Source: Prauserella endophytica
Lineage (GTDB): Bacteria > Actinomycetota > Actinomycetes > Mycobacteriales > Pseudonocardiaceae
Direction of reading: 5' to 3'
Assembly (NCBI RefSeq): GCF_005146945.1
Contig: NZ_SWMS01000003.1
Span: forward strand, 310,001 to 374,000
Length of the DNA stretch: 64,000 bases
Made by a program: the position numbers and the translations under genes. Positions 29,225 through 37,563 of this stretch are shown in pieces. Position 1 is the stretch's first letter; each line of letters opens with the position of its first letter. A model generated the notes under the pieces. The model searched no databases. It saw nothing but the letters and a program-made list of their open reading frames with translations, and had not been told where the DNA came from.

Positions 29225-30031
29225 TTGGCAGCAGAACACGTGGACCCGGCCGACCCCGCGGCCAGGGAGCTGGTCGCGCGCGGCCGCATCGACGTCGAGG
29301 GCAGGCTCGTCGACGCCTCGAACGTCACGCTGTTCTGCAACATCGAGCTCGACGGCGTGAGCGCCAACGCGGTGTACAAGCCGGTGAACGGCGAACGCCC
29401 GCTGTGGGATTTCCCCGACGGCACGCTCGCGGGCCGCGAGGTGGCGACGTACCTGGTCGCGGAGGCCGCCGAGCTGGGGAGCGTGCCGCCGACGGTGCTG
29501 CGTGACGGGCCGTTCGGCGAGGGCATGGTGCAGCTCTGGATCGAGACGACCGACGAGGAGCTCGTCGACGTCTGCGCGCCCGAGGACCTGCCGGAGGGCT
29601 GGCGTGTGGTGTTGCACGCCCACGACCGGCTGGGCGAGCCCGCGGTGCTCGCCCACGCGGACCATCAGGGCCTGCGGGACCTGGCCGTGCTCGACATCGT
29701 CGTGAACAACACCGACCGCAAGGGCGGGCACGTTCTGGCCGGTGGCGACGGGCGGATCTACGGCGTCGACCACGGCATCTGCCTGCACACCGACCCGAAG
29801 CTGCGGACCGTGCTGTGGGGCTGGGTGGGTGACCCGCTGCCCGGCGAGTCGGTGGACAAGCTGCAGAAGCTGCGCTGGGCGCTGGACCACGAGCTGGGGG
29901 AGACGCTCGCCGCGCACCTCACCCGCGCGGAGATCCGCGCGGTGGCCCGGCGCGCCGACCAGCTCCTCGCGGAGCCCGTCTTCCCGGCGCCGGGCGACGA
30001 CTGGCGTGCGATACCGTGGCCGCTGTTCTGA
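29225..30031 (+). CDS. SCO1664 family protein (TIGR03843)
   Basis: Conserved actinobacterial protein of about 268 residues with a distant PI3/PI4-kinase-like fold. Seen: ELDGVSANAVYKPVNGERPLWDFPDGTLAGREVATYLV (a Lys in an ATP-pocket-like strand), LAVLDIVVNNTDRKGGHVL (catalytic-loop-like Asn-Asp-Arg-Lys), and YGVDHGICLH (DxxxxH). Activity is unproven. A TTG at 29225 is the best start; a GTG at 29240 is the alternative. Genetic linkage to DUF3090 and to mycothiol genes is common in actinobacteria. Its stop abuts the stop of the convergent reductase. Confidence 0.88.
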   Translation: MAAEHVDPADPAARELVARGRIDVEGRLVDASNVTLFCNIELDGVSANAVYKPVNGERPLWDFPDGTLAGREVATYLVAEAAELGSVPPTVLRDGPFGEGMVQLWIETTDEELVDVCAPEDLPEGWRVVLHAHDRLGEPAVLAHADHQGLRDLAVLDIVVNNTDRKGGHVLAGGDGRIYGVDHGICLHTDPKLRTVLWGWVGDPLPGESVDKLQKLRWALDHELGETLAAHLTRAEIRAVARRADQLLAEPVFPAPGDDWRAIPWPLF

Positions 30032-30856
30032 TCAGCGGAACAAGTCGGCGTTGCGCCGGGCCCACTCGGCGTAGGTGATGGGCGGTCGGCCGGTGGCCCG
30101 CTCGAAGTCGTGCTCGACGGATACCCGCAGGTCCGGGCCTCCCGCCAGCAGCCACTCGGCGGTGTCCTCGTCGATCCCGGAGGCCAACCAGGCCTGTTTG
30201 GCCTCGTCCCTGGTCTGCTCGATGTAGCGGATGTCCCGGCCGAGCGCGTCCCCGAACGCCCGCACCTGCTCCGGGATCGTGATCTGCTCGGGACCGCTGA
30301 GGCGGTAGACCTTGTTCTCGTGGCCGTCGCCGGCGAGCGCGGTGGCCGCGATGGCGGCGATGTCCGACATCGCGATGGCCGTGTCGGAGGACTGCGGGAA
30401 CGGAGCAAGCACGACGCTCTCGGTGCGGATGCTCTCCGCCCAGTTGGTCGTGTTCTCCATGAAGGCTCCCGGACGCAGGAAGGTCCAGTCCAGGCCCGAC
30501 TCGCGCAGCGTGCGCTCGATGGCGACGAACGACAGCGCGTACTCGTCCTCGGCGTCGTCGGTGGCGAGGATCGACGTGAGCGCGACGACGTGGCGGACGC
30601 CGGCCCGCTTCGCCATCTCCGCCACGGTCTCGATCGTCTCCGCGGTGGGCGGGAGGTAGAGCTTCTCGACGCCGTCGAGAGCGGCGGTGAGTGTCTCCGG
30701 CTTGCGCACGTAGCCGGTGAACACCTCCACCTCGGCGGGTAGCGCGGCCTTGGCGGGGTTGGTGGTGAGTGCGCGAATCGTGTGGCCGCGGCCGGACAGC
30801 TCGTCGACCACCATGCGGCCGATGTTGCCCGTCGCGCCGGTCACCAGGATCGTCAT
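30032..30856 (-). CDS. NmrA-like NAD(P)-binding protein (atypical SDR)
   Basis: 274-residue Rossmann protein with the N-terminal GATGNIG motif (residues 7-13 or so) and an NmrA/QOR2-like layout: RALTTNPAKAALPAEVEVFTGYV, ALDGVEKLYLPP, VRHVVALTSILATDD. It probably binds NAD(P)H as a quinone reductase or redox sensor; the activity is not established. ATG at 30856 chosen over one five codons upstream because it starts the motif. It diverges from a TetR gene that likely represses it. Confidence 0.88.
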   Translation of the reverse strand: MTILVTGATGNIGRMVVDELSGRGHTIRALTTNPAKAALPAEVEVFTGYVRKPETLTAALDGVEKLYLPPTAETIETVAEMAKRAGVRHVVALTSILATDDAEDEYALSFVAIERTLRESGLDWTFLRPGAFMENTTNWAESIRTESVVLAPFPQSSDTAIAMSDIAAIAATALAGDGHENKVYRLSGPEQITIPEQVRAFGDALGRDIRYIEQTRDEAKQAWLASGIDEDTAEWLLAGGPDLRVSVEHDFERATGRPPITYAEWARRNADLFR

Positions 30857-30875
30857 CTGGACAGCCCCCAACTCA

Positions 30876-30886
30876 GTACGGTGTAC
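30876..30886. promoter_or_regulatory. Candidate TetR operator (GTACGGTGTAC)
   Basis: The palindrome GTAC-GGT-GTAC lies between the divergent reductase and TetR genes, with another GTAC at 30911-30914. Similar GTAC-containing dyads are common targets of actinobacterial TetR_C_1 regulators. Confidence 0.45.
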
Positions 30887-30928
30887 GAAGTGAAGGTGCC
30901 AGCTTACCCCGTACAGCGCACGGAGTCA

Positions 30929-30934
30929 TAGGAT
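30929..30934 (+). promoter_or_regulatory. Candidate -10 (TAGGAT) for TetR gene
   Basis: TAGGAT ends 7 nt before the ATG at 30942. It overlaps the upstream ATG at 30933, which therefore cannot be the start if this promoter is used. Confidence 0.45.
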
Positions 30935-30941
30935 GGCCCCG

Positions 30942-31685
30942 ATGACGCACGACAACGACGGTTCGCCCGACCTCACGCGGGGCATGCGACTGCTCTGGCG
31001 CGCCGAGAACGGCGCCCGCCGCGGCCCCAAACCGGCGCTCGACCTCGACCGGATCGTCCAGGCCGCCATCGAGATCGCCGACGCCGACGGCCTCATGGGC
31101 CTATCGATGCGCAAGGTGGCCGACCGGCTCGGCGTCGGGACGATGTCGCTCTACACCTACGTGCCCGCGAAGGCCGAGCTGGTGAGCCTGATGCTCGACG
31201 CCGTGGACGCCGAGGGCGTGCTGCCGCACACGGTCGAGGGCTCGTGGCGGGCCAAGACCGAGTCGTGGGCGCGCGAGGACTGGAGGCTCTACCACCGGCA
31301 CGAGTGGACGCTGCACGCCTCCGGCCGCCACCCGCTCGGACCGAACACGATGCGCCGCTTCGACTCGGCGCTGCGGTCGCTGGCCGGCACCGGACTGCCG
31401 GAGGCCGAGATCGTGGCCGTCGCCGACGTGATCGACACCTACATCCGCGGGATGGCGCGCCGCTCGGTCGAGATGCGGGACCGCGAGCAGCGCACCGGCG
31501 TCAGCGAGGCGCAGTGGTGGGCCGAGCACGGACCGATGCTCGACGAGTACCTGGCCGGCGATGCGTTCCCCGCCGTGCGCGAGGTCAGGGCCGCAGGGGC
31601 GTTCGAAAGCGACCTCGACAGCTTCGAGTACGGGCTGCAGCGGATCCTCGACGGCGTCGAGGGTCGCATCGAGGCGGCGGGCTGA
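30942..31685 (+). CDS. TetR/AcrR family transcriptional regulator (TetR_C_1 type)
   Basis: 247-residue repressor. The HTH is IEIADADGLMGLSMRKVADRLGVGTMSLYTYVPAKAEL (about 45-85), preceded by a basic RRGPKPALDLDRI segment. The ligand domain resembles the TetR_C_1 group that controls drug and redox genes (DWRLYHRHEWTLHAS..). ATG at 30942 is preferred over 30933 because of the promoter hexamer. It is divergent from the NmrA-like gene, its likely target. Confidence 0.92.
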   Translation: MTHDNDGSPDLTRGMRLLWRAENGARRGPKPALDLDRIVQAAIEIADADGLMGLSMRKVADRLGVGTMSLYTYVPAKAELVSLMLDAVDAEGVLPHTVEGSWRAKTESWAREDWRLYHRHEWTLHASGRHPLGPNTMRRFDSALRSLAGTGLPEAEIVAVADVIDTYIRGMARRSVEMRDREQRTGVSEAQWWAEHGPMLDEYLAGDAFPAVREVRAAGAFESDLDSFEYGLQRILDGVEGRIEAAG

Positions 31686-31721
31686 CGGCGTGGCGGGGAG
31701 CGCCGGGCGACGGCCTCCCGC

Positions 31722-31727
31722 TAGGTT
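31722..31727 (+). promoter_or_regulatory. Candidate -10 (TAGGTT) for DUF3097 gene
   Basis: TAGGTT ends 7 nt before the GTG at 31735 and supports that start in a frame that is open much further upstream. Confidence 0.45.
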
Positions 31728-31734
31728 CGGCTCC

Positions 31735-32541
31735 GTGCGCTCCCATTCCTACGACGACATCCTGAGCGGGCCGCGCAGGCGGAAGGTGCCGGAGGTGCCC
31801 GCCGAGCCGGGTCTGGTGCTGGAGGACCCCGCGAGCGGCTACTGCGGGGCGCTCGTGAAGCTCGAGTACGGCAGCGCCGTGCTCGAGGACCGGCACGGCA
31901 ACCACCGCGTTTTCCCGCTGGGACCGGCCGCGTTCCTGCTGGAGGGCAAACCGGTGACCCTGGTACCCGCCCGCCAGACCGCCACACCCGCGCGCACGAT
32001 GTCGGCGTCGGGGTCGGTGCGGGTCGAGGGGCTCAAGGCCCGCGTCGCGCGCGACTCGCGCATCTGGGTCGAGGGCAAGCACGACGCCGAACTCGTAGAA
32101 CGGGTCTGGGGACACGACCTGCGCGTGGAGGGCGTCGTCGTCGAAGCTCTGGACGGCGTCGACGTGCTCGCCGAGCGCATCGCGGAGTTCGGCACCGGGC
32201 CGGGCCGCAGGCTCGGGGTTCTCGTGGACCACCTCGTGCCCGGCAGCAAGGAGTCCCGGCTCGTCGCGGCGATCGACGACGAGAACGTGCTGGTCACCGG
32301 CCATCCCTACGTCGACGTCTGGCAGGCGGTGAAGCCCGCGTCGGTGGGGATCCGGCAGTGGCCGTCGGTGCCCAAGGGCGTGGAGTGGAAGGAAGGCATC
32401 TGCACCGCGCTCGGCTGGGGCGAACCCTACGAGGGCTGGCAGCGCGTGCTCGCCGGGGTGAGCAGCTTCCGCGATCTCGAGACCCCACTCATCGGTGCGG
32501 TCGAACGCTTGATCGACTTCGTCACCGATCCGGAGGCGTGA
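31735..32541 (+). CDS. DUF3097 family protein
   Basis: 268-residue actinobacterial conserved protein. An N-terminal SH3-like part (SGYCGALVKLEYGSAVLEDRHGNHRVFPLG) is followed by a TOPRIM-like region with SRIWVEGKHDAELVERVWG (acidic EGKHD) and GVLVDHLVPGSKE. The pattern suggests nucleic-acid or nucleotide metabolism; no function is established. Stand-alone gene with its own likely leaderless promoter. Confidence 0.87.
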   Translation: MRSHSYDDILSGPRRRKVPEVPAEPGLVLEDPASGYCGALVKLEYGSAVLEDRHGNHRVFPLGPAAFLLEGKPVTLVPARQTATPARTMSASGSVRVEGLKARVARDSRIWVEGKHDAELVERVWGHDLRVEGVVVEALDGVDVLAERIAEFGTGPGRRLGVLVDHLVPGSKESRLVAAIDDENVLVTGHPYVDVWQAVKPASVGIRQWPSVPKGVEWKEGICTALGWGEPYEGWQRVLAGVSSFRDLETPLIGAVERLIDFVTDPEA

Positions 32542-32622
32542 GCATCCTCCGGCAAGGTCACGCGTAGATCACTTCCCGTGATCTTCTCGGTGGAAATGGT
32601 GACGATCTGGGAGCATGGCGGC

Positions 32623-33054
32623 ATGACAGCGGCACTCATCTGGCTCATTGTCGGAGTCGGCCTGATCGTGGCGGAAGTGCTTTCCGGCGATTTCGTTCTG
32701 CTCATGCTCGGGCTCGGCGCCTTGTTCGGCGCGGGCTCGGCGGCGTTGTCCGGGAACGTGTTCATCGACGTCGCGGTGTTCGCGGTCGCCTCGCTCGGCC
32801 TTATTGTGCTCGCCAGACCGGCGCTGAAACGCCGGTTCCTCTCCGGCCCTGGAGTCAAGACGAACGCCGACGCCCTGGTGGGAGCCCAGGCGCTGACAGT
32901 GTCTACTGTGGATGCGCACAGTGGTCAGGTGAAACTCGCCGGTGACGTGTGGTCGGCCCGCAGCATCGCCGAGGGGCAAGTGATCGATCCAGGCACGACG
33001 GTCACGGTCGTCGAGATCTCCGGGGCGACCGCCGTGGTTTCGGCGGAACCGTGA
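32623..33054 (+). CDS. NfeD family membrane protein
   Basis: 143-residue membrane protein. Three hydrophobic segments (ALIWLIVGVGLIVAEVL; LLMLGLGALFGAGSAAL; IDVAVFAVASLGLIVLARP) are followed by a soluble OB-fold domain ending in TTVTVVEISGATAVVSAEP. NfeD proteins partner SPFH proteins in membrane microdomains, and an SPFH gene follows 52 bp later. An in-frame ATG at 32578 is possible; the ATG at 32623 has GGGAG upstream and starts at the first membrane helix. Confidence 0.9.
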   Translation: MTAALIWLIVGVGLIVAEVLSGDFVLLMLGLGALFGAGSAALSGNVFIDVAVFAVASLGLIVLARPALKRRFLSGPGVKTNADALVGAQALTVSTVDAHSGQVKLAGDVWSARSIAEGQVIDPGTTVTVVEISGATAVVSAEP

Positions 33055-33106
33055 TGGCCGTCGGCGCCAGCGCGGAAAACGATAGAAAGACGAAGGGAAG
33101 TACGTT

Positions 33107-34513
33107 TTGTCGACGGCAGCGATAATCGTTGTCGCCATCCTCGCACTGTTCGTGATCGTCACGGTCGCGAAGGCGCTGATGGTGGTGCCTCAAGCGCAAT
33201 CGGCGGTGATCGAGCGCCTCGGCCGGTTCAAGACCGTTGCCTCTCCCGGCCTGAACTTCCTGGTCCCGTTCCTCGACAAGGTACGGGCCAGGGTCGACCT
33301 GCGCGAGCAGGTCGTCTCGTTCCCTCCGCAGCCGGTCATCACGCAGGACAACCTGACCGTCTCGATCGACACGGTGGTGTACTTCCAGGTCACCGACTCC
33401 CGTGCCGCGGTCTACGAGATCTCCAACTACATCGTGGGTGTGGAGCAGCTCACCACCACCACCTTGCGCAACGTGGTCGGTGGCATGAGCCTCGAGGACA
33501 CACTGACCTCGCGTGACTCGATCAACCAGCAGCTGCGCGGTGTGCTCGACGAGGCGACCGGCCGGTGGGGCATCCGTGTCGCCCGCGTGGAGCTGAAGGC
33601 GATCGACCCGCCACCCTCCATTCAGGACTCGATGGAGAAGCAGATGCGCGCCGACCGGGAGAAGCGCGCGATGATCCTCACCGCCGAGGGTCAGCGGGAG
33701 TCCGCGATCAAGACGGCGGAAGGTCAGAAGCAGAGCCAGATCCTCGCGGCCGAGGGTTCCAAGCAGGCCGCGATTCTCGCCGCCGAGGCGGAACGGCAGT
33801 CGCGGATCCTGCGCGCACAGGGTGAGCGGGCCGCCCGCTACCTGCAGGCGCAGGGTCAGGCCAAGGCGATCGAGAAGGTGTTCGCCGCCATCAAGGCGAG
33901 CAGGCCGACACCGGAGGTCCTGGCGTACCAGTACCTGCAGACTCTGCCGCAGATGGCGCAGGGCGACGCCAACAAGGTGTGGCTCGTGCCCAGCGACTAC
34001 GGCAAGGCGCTCGAGGGCTTCGCGCGTTCGCTCGGTGCGCCCGGTGAGGACGGCGTGTTCCGCTACGAGCCGCCGAAGGAGGAGCGGGTGGAGATGCCCG
34101 CGCTGGACGACGACGAGGTCGCCAGCTGGTTCGACACCTCGACCGACCCGAAGGTCGCCGAGGCCGTGCGGGAGGCGGAAGCCGTTGCGCGGCAGGAAGT
34201 TCCCGGTCCGCTGACCTCCACTCCGGGGCCGAGGCCGTCGGCGCTGTCCCCGCTCGGTGGCACACCACGGCCCACCGAGCCCGAGCCGGAGGCGGACGAG
34301 GCGCAGGAGCCGCCCCAGCAGCAGCTGCCGCCGACCCCGCCACCGCCGGCTCCGCCTGCGAACAACCCGCCGACCCCGCCCTCGGGGCCGTTCGGTGCGA
34401 GCCCACAGCAGGGCTACCCGCAGCAGCCGGGTCCGTTCAACCCGCCGCAGGGCGGCGGTGGTCCGTACCCGCCGCAGAACCCGCCGTACGGCGGGCCGCC
34501 TCGGCAGCAGTAG
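33107..34513 (+). CDS. SPFH/band 7 domain membrane protein (stomatin/QmcA-like)
   Basis: 468 residues. N-terminal anchor (IIVVAILALFVIVTVAKALM), then a band-7 domain (about 25-200; RFKTVASPGLNFLVPF, VSFPPQPVITQDNLTVSIDTVVYFQV). Next comes a long Ala/Gln/Glu-rich coiled coil with repeated AEGQ units (about 205-270), and finally a disordered Pro/Gln-rich tail of some 100 residues. It probably organises membrane microdomains or protease complexes with NfeD. TTG start with AAGGGA upstream. A strong terminator follows. Confidence 0.92.
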   Translation: MSTAAIIVVAILALFVIVTVAKALMVVPQAQSAVIERLGRFKTVASPGLNFLVPFLDKVRARVDLREQVVSFPPQPVITQDNLTVSIDTVVYFQVTDSRAAVYEISNYIVGVEQLTTTTLRNVVGGMSLEDTLTSRDSINQQLRGVLDEATGRWGIRVARVELKAIDPPPSIQDSMEKQMRADREKRAMILTAEGQRESAIKTAEGQKQSQILAAEGSKQAAILAAEAERQSRILRAQGERAARYLQAQGQAKAIEKVFAAIKASRPTPEVLAYQYLQTLPQMAQGDANKVWLVPSDYGKALEGFARSLGAPGEDGVFRYEPPKEERVEMPALDDDEVASWFDTSTDPKVAEAVREAEAVARQEVPGPLTSTPGPRPSALSPLGGTPRPTEPEPEADEAQEPPQQQLPPTPPPPAPPANNPPTPPSGPFGASPQQGYPQQPGPFNPPQGGGGPYPPQNPPYGGPPRQQ

Positions 34514-34524
34514 CCACAGTGGCA

Positions 34525-34567
34525 AGGGGCGCCCTCGCGATCCACTCGCGAGGGTGCCCTTTCCTTT
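34525..34567 (+). terminator. Rho-independent terminator after SPFH gene
   Basis: Stem GGGCGCCCTCGCGA / TCGCGAGGGTGCCC with loop TCCAC and a following TTTCCTTT tract, 12 nt after the SPFH stop. Confidence 0.85.
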
Positions 34568-34714
34568 GTGCTCAGCGCTTTCTGGCGCAGACGCCGTCGT
34601 CGCTGAGGTCGGCCCGCACACGACCGTGACCGCCACGGTGTGCCGGTGGTGTGCGGTAGCCACGTCGCCGACACCGACACGAGCGGGCGGTCAACAGGCC
34701 GGACGGGCCGGCTC

Positions 34715-35485
34715 TCAGCGCCCGAGGTCGGACACCGGCGAGAGCTCGGGGCGCTTGGGCGTGACGGCGTCGCCGGAGGACTCGCCACGCAGGCGACGAC
34801 CGATCCAGGGCAGCGCGTGCTCGCGAGCCCACCGCAGGTTCTGTGCCCGCTCCTGCCGGGGACTGAGCACCGCACGCGGACCCAGCTCGTCCGGTGCGAC
34901 GGTGTGCTCCACGCCGAGGACGTCGAGCACGGCGCGGGCGATTCGCGTGTGGCCGAGCGCGTTGAGGTGGATGCGATCGGCCGACCACAGCCTCCGGTCG
35001 CGCAGCTCGCGCATGGCCCACATGTCCACGAGCAGCGTGCGGTGCCGGGCGGCGATGAGGCGCACATGCTCGTTGTAGATGGCCGTGCGGCCGCGCATCC
35101 GGCGGAACAACGGGTCCTCGACGCCGTCGACGCCGGTGAAGAGCATTACGGTGGCGCCGGTTGCGGCGAGCGTGCCCACGGCGGCGTCGTACTGCTCGGC
35201 GAGCGCGTCGATGTCGGTCTTCGGCCGCATCAGGTCGTTGCCGCCCGCGTAGAGGCTGACGAGGTCGGGCTTCATCTCCACCGCGGGTCCGAGCTGCTCG
35301 GCCAGCACCTGCGGCAGGAGCCTGCCGCGGATCGCCAGGTTGGCGTAGGCGAGCGCGGGGTTGTGCCGGGCGAGCTGCTCGGCGGTGCGATCGGCCCAGC
35401 CGCGCACGTTGTTGGGGTAGGCCGGGTCGTCGTCGCCGACGCCTTCGCTGAACGAGTCGCCGAGGACCACGAACCGTTCGATCAT
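34715..35485 (-). CDS. SGNH/GDSL hydrolase family protein
   Basis: 256-residue esterase-type hydrolase. Block I is VVLGDSFSEGVGDDDPAYPN (nucleophile Ser near residue 10), block III SLYAGGNDLMRP, and block V DRIHLNALGH with catalytic Asp and His. No signal peptide, so cytoplasmic. ATG at 35485 is supported by a TACAGT hexamer 7 nt upstream. The 150 bp downstream of the gene, before the SPFH terminator, hold nothing I recognise. Confidence 0.92.
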   Translation of the reverse strand: MIERFVVLGDSFSEGVGDDDPAYPNNVRGWADRTAEQLARHNPALAYANLAIRGRLLPQVLAEQLGPAVEMKPDLVSLYAGGNDLMRPKTDIDALAEQYDAAVGTLAATGATVMLFTGVDGVEDPLFRRMRGRTAIYNEHVRLIAARHRTLLVDMWAMRELRDRRLWSADRIHLNALGHTRIARAVLDVLGVEHTVAPDELGPRAVLSPRQERAQNLRWAREHALPWIGRRLRGESSGDAVTPKRPELSPVSDLGR

Positions 35486-35492
35486 GCTCCGC

Positions 35493-35498
35493 ACTGTA
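35493..35498 (-). promoter_or_regulatory. Candidate -10 (TACAGT) for SGNH hydrolase
   Basis: TACAGT ends 7 nt before the ATG at 35485; leaderless arrangement. Confidence 0.4.
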
Positions 35499-35520
35499 GT
35501 GATGCCGTCGTTGTGGCCTG

Positions 35521-36036
35521 TCACACGCGCTGTCGTTCGCGGTGGTCGGCGACGTGGACCCGGGTGGCGCAGCGGGTGGAGCAGAACCGGCGGCGGCCGT
35601 TGCGCGAGGTGTCGACGTACACGACGTCGCAGCCCTCACGCGCGCACACGCCCATGCGGGCGGGGTCGTCGCAGAGCAGGTGCGCGAGGCCGCCCGCGGT
35701 GTAGGCCTGGATGCGGCGCACCCAGCCGTCGTCCTCGGCGGCGTAGTGGATGTGCGGCGGCTTGCCGTGGTGCCGTGAGATGTGCGGGCGGCACGCGGAG
35801 TCGGCCAGCAGCGTGTTCAGCAGCTCCACGCGCCTGCCGACGTCCGGCTCGGCGAACACCTGCCGCAGCCGCTCCGCCCATTCGGCCACGTCACGAGCCT
35901 GTGCCGTGGTCAGCGACGTGAGCCGCATGTCCTCGGCCCGCAGCCGGGACACCAGTTCCTCCGGCGGTGCGCCCGCCGCGTTGACGATCACCACGGCCAC
36001 GCGTGCAGCGGTGCCGCCGTAAGGGTTGAACTCCAC
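35521..36036 (-). CDS. CGNR zinc finger domain-containing protein
   Basis: 171-residue putative regulator. The N-terminal two-thirds is an ABATE-like stress domain. The C-terminus has CAREGCDVVYVDTSRNGRRRFCSTRCATR, a C-x4-C...C-x3-C zinc knuckle in which the usual CGNR is CATR. The family is found as actinobacterial transcription regulators. GTG start lies 6 nt after a TGTAAT hexamer. It is divergent from the zinc-ribbon gene. Confidence 0.88.
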   Translation of the reverse strand: MEFNPYGGTAARVAVVIVNAAGAPPEELVSRLRAEDMRLTSLTTAQARDVAEWAERLRQVFAEPDVGRRVELLNTLLADSACRPHISRHHGKPPHIHYAAEDDGWVRRIQAYTAGGLAHLLCDDPARMGVCAREGCDVVYVDTSRNGRRRFCSTRCATRVHVADHRERQRV

Positions 36037-36042
36037 TAAGGC

Positions 36043-36048
36043 ATTACA
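36043..36048 (-). promoter_or_regulatory. Candidate -10 (TGTAAT) for CGNR gene
   Basis: TGTAAT ends 6 nt before the GTG at 36036. On the other strand the same bases give TTACAT, a possible -10 for the zinc-ribbon gene. Confidence 0.35.
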
Positions 36049-36061
36049 TCACGATGGCGGC

Positions 36062-36235
36062 ATGATCGACCAACGTTGCCCGCGATGCGGGTGGCCCATT
36101 CGCGAACTGCCGGTTCCCGCGGCCTCGACCCATCCGATGTCGAGCGGCCAGGTCAGCTACCGGCGCTGTGTCTGCGGCAGCTGGCTACTGGTGCTCAACG
36201 GCGAGGTCCTCGGCGCGACGCGCACCCCAGCGTGA
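36062..36235 (+). CDS. Small zinc-ribbon protein, hypothetical
   Basis: 57 residues with two cysteine pairs, CPRCG (Cys6, Cys9) and RCVCG (Cys36, Cys38), spaced like a zinc ribbon, and an aromatic/hydrophobic end CGSWLLVLNGEVLG. No family recognised. It starts 25 bp from the divergent CGNR gene and ends 9 nt before a family hairpin, which supports a real transcript. Confidence 0.65.
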   Translation: MIDQRCPRCGWPIRELPVPAASTHPMSSGQVSYRRCVCGSWLLVLNGEVLGATRTPA

Positions 36236-36244
36236 CGCCAGCTC

Positions 36245-36305
36245 GACCGCAGTGAAGGCCACCTTCACTGCGCTGAACGCAGTGAAGGTGGCCTTCACTG
36301 CAGTC
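36245..36305. terminator. Family hairpin 3
   Basis: 61-bp inverted repeat with 27-bp arms (GACCGCAGTGAAGG... / ...CCTTCACTGCAGTC, one mismatch near the outer end) and loop GCTGAAC at 36272-36278. It lies between the convergent zinc-ribbon and recombinase genes, starting 9 nt after the first stop. Confidence 0.78.
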
Positions 36306-36325
36306 GGGGTCCCGTGGTGGCTTGG

Positions 36326-37423
36326 CTAGGTCTGGCCGCGGTGCTCGGCGAGGATCTGCGCGAGGGTGTGCGCCGGCGAGCTGTCGAGCTTGTGCCGATG
36401 GGCGTCGTAGCGGTCGCGAGTGGTGCGGATATCGGCGTGGCCCAGGAGGTCCTGCACCTTCTGCACCGGGACGTTGTGGGCCAGCAGCAGGGTGCCGGTG
36501 GTGCGGCGGGCCGTGTGCGGCGAGATGGTCGCCGCGGCGGGCAGCCCGGCGGCCTCGGCGAACCGGCGCAGCGCCTGCCACACGTCCCGCTGCCGCAGCG
36601 GTTTGCCGCCTGGCTTGGCCGGGTCGTGCGGATGCGGGGTGGTTGCGAGCAGCGGCCCGGTGAGCCGCTCGGGGGCCAGCCCCACACGGTCGGCGCGGCG
36701 GCCGAGGTAGCGCGCGAGCGGGCGCAGCGCCGGTGCCACCACGGGGACGAAGTCACGCTGCCCGCCTTTGCCGGTGTAACGCAGGATCGTGTGCCCCGAG
36801 TCGGTGTCGAGGTCGGCGACGGTCGCGGTGGTGATGCCGGAGACGCGCAGCCCCGTGTAGAAGAGCAGCGCCACGAGTGCGGCGTCGCGCCAGGCGGCCT
36901 CCGTGTCGAGGCGCAGCGCGCGGGACTCGACATGGTCGAGCAGCGCGGCGGTGGATCGCTCGTCGAGCGCCGAGCGAGGCGAGGCCTTGGCCCGCTTGGG
37001 CCTGGTCACGGCACCGATCGGGTTGGTGTCGGTGACGTCGTTGGACTGAAGGTACCGGTACCAGCTCGACACGCCGGCAAGGGTGCGTGCGACCGTCGAT
37101 GGCGCGGCGGGCCGGGGAACGCCGTCGCGGCCGGTCACCGTGAGCGTCGTCTTCCACGCGTCGACGTCCGCGCGCCGCGCCCGGAGCGGGTCGAGCCCGC
37201 TGCGGTCGCACCACGACAGCCAGGCCGCGAGGTCGGCGTAGTAGGCACGACGGGTGTGCTCGCTCTTGTCGGAGCTCAGCCAGAGCACGGTGACGTGCCG
37301 GACGGCGTAGCGGTCCGACGGGTCGGCGGGTGGCAGGGCGGGCAACAGGGCCACGGCCTCGGCGAGGTCGTGCGCGGTGGCCTGCCGAAGGGCCAGCTCA
37401 CCGGAGTTCGCGCGGTCGATCAT
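36326..37423 (-). CDS. Tyrosine-type recombinase/integrase
   Basis: 365-residue site-specific recombinase. An N-terminal SAM-like core-binding domain (EHTRRAYYADLAAWLSWCDRSGLDPL) precedes the catalytic domain. The latter has Arg in FYTGLRVSGI, a Lys-bearing beta hairpin (YTGKGGQRDFVPV), His-x-x-Arg in SPHTARRTTGT, and His plus the nucleophile Tyr in LLGHADIRTTRDRYDAHR. All catalytic residues are present, so it should be active. ATG at 37423 chosen; GTG or ATG codons up to 37528 are possible. No excisionase, tRNA or att repeat is visible alongside. Confidence 0.93.
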   Translation of the reverse strand: MIDRANSGELALRQATAHDLAEAVALLPALPPADPSDRYAVRHVTVLWLSSDKSEHTRRAYYADLAAWLSWCDRSGLDPLRARRADVDAWKTTLTVTGRDGVPRPAAPSTVARTLAGVSSWYRYLQSNDVTDTNPIGAVTRPKRAKASPRSALDERSTAALLDHVESRALRLDTEAAWRDAALVALLFYTGLRVSGITTATVADLDTDSGHTILRYTGKGGQRDFVPVVAPALRPLARYLGRRADRVGLAPERLTGPLLATTPHPHDPAKPGGKPLRQRDVWQALRRFAEAAGLPAAATISPHTARRTTGTLLLAHNVPVQKVQDLLGHADIRTTRDRYDAHRHKLDSSPAHTLAQILAEHRGQT

Positions 37424-37480
37424 GGTCTGGCGATTGTGCACTGTCGCCGGAGGAAAAAGTCGGAAAAGATGTCGGGGCCG

Positions 37481-37508
37481 TGTCGATTCCGCCGGGGGTC
37501 CGTTCGAC
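37481..37508 (+). promoter_or_regulatory. Candidate ECF42-type promoter (TGTCGA-N18-CGAC)
   Basis: TGTCGA at 37481-37486 and CGAC at 37505-37508 match the -35 (TGTCGA) and -10 (CGA/TC) elements reported for ECF42 sigma factors. They lie upstream of the DGPF gene, the known ECF42 target. Confidence 0.55.
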
Positions 37509-37563
37509 GCGTCGTTGACGACCGGCACGGGAGCCGGTCACCGACACAGAGGGAGACAACGAC

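Noticed and set aside
34568-34714. Minus-strand frame ending VRADLSDDGVCARKR after the SGNH hydrolase
   Set aside because: No start, ribosome site or family could be found, and the upstream part overlaps the hydrolase in another frame.
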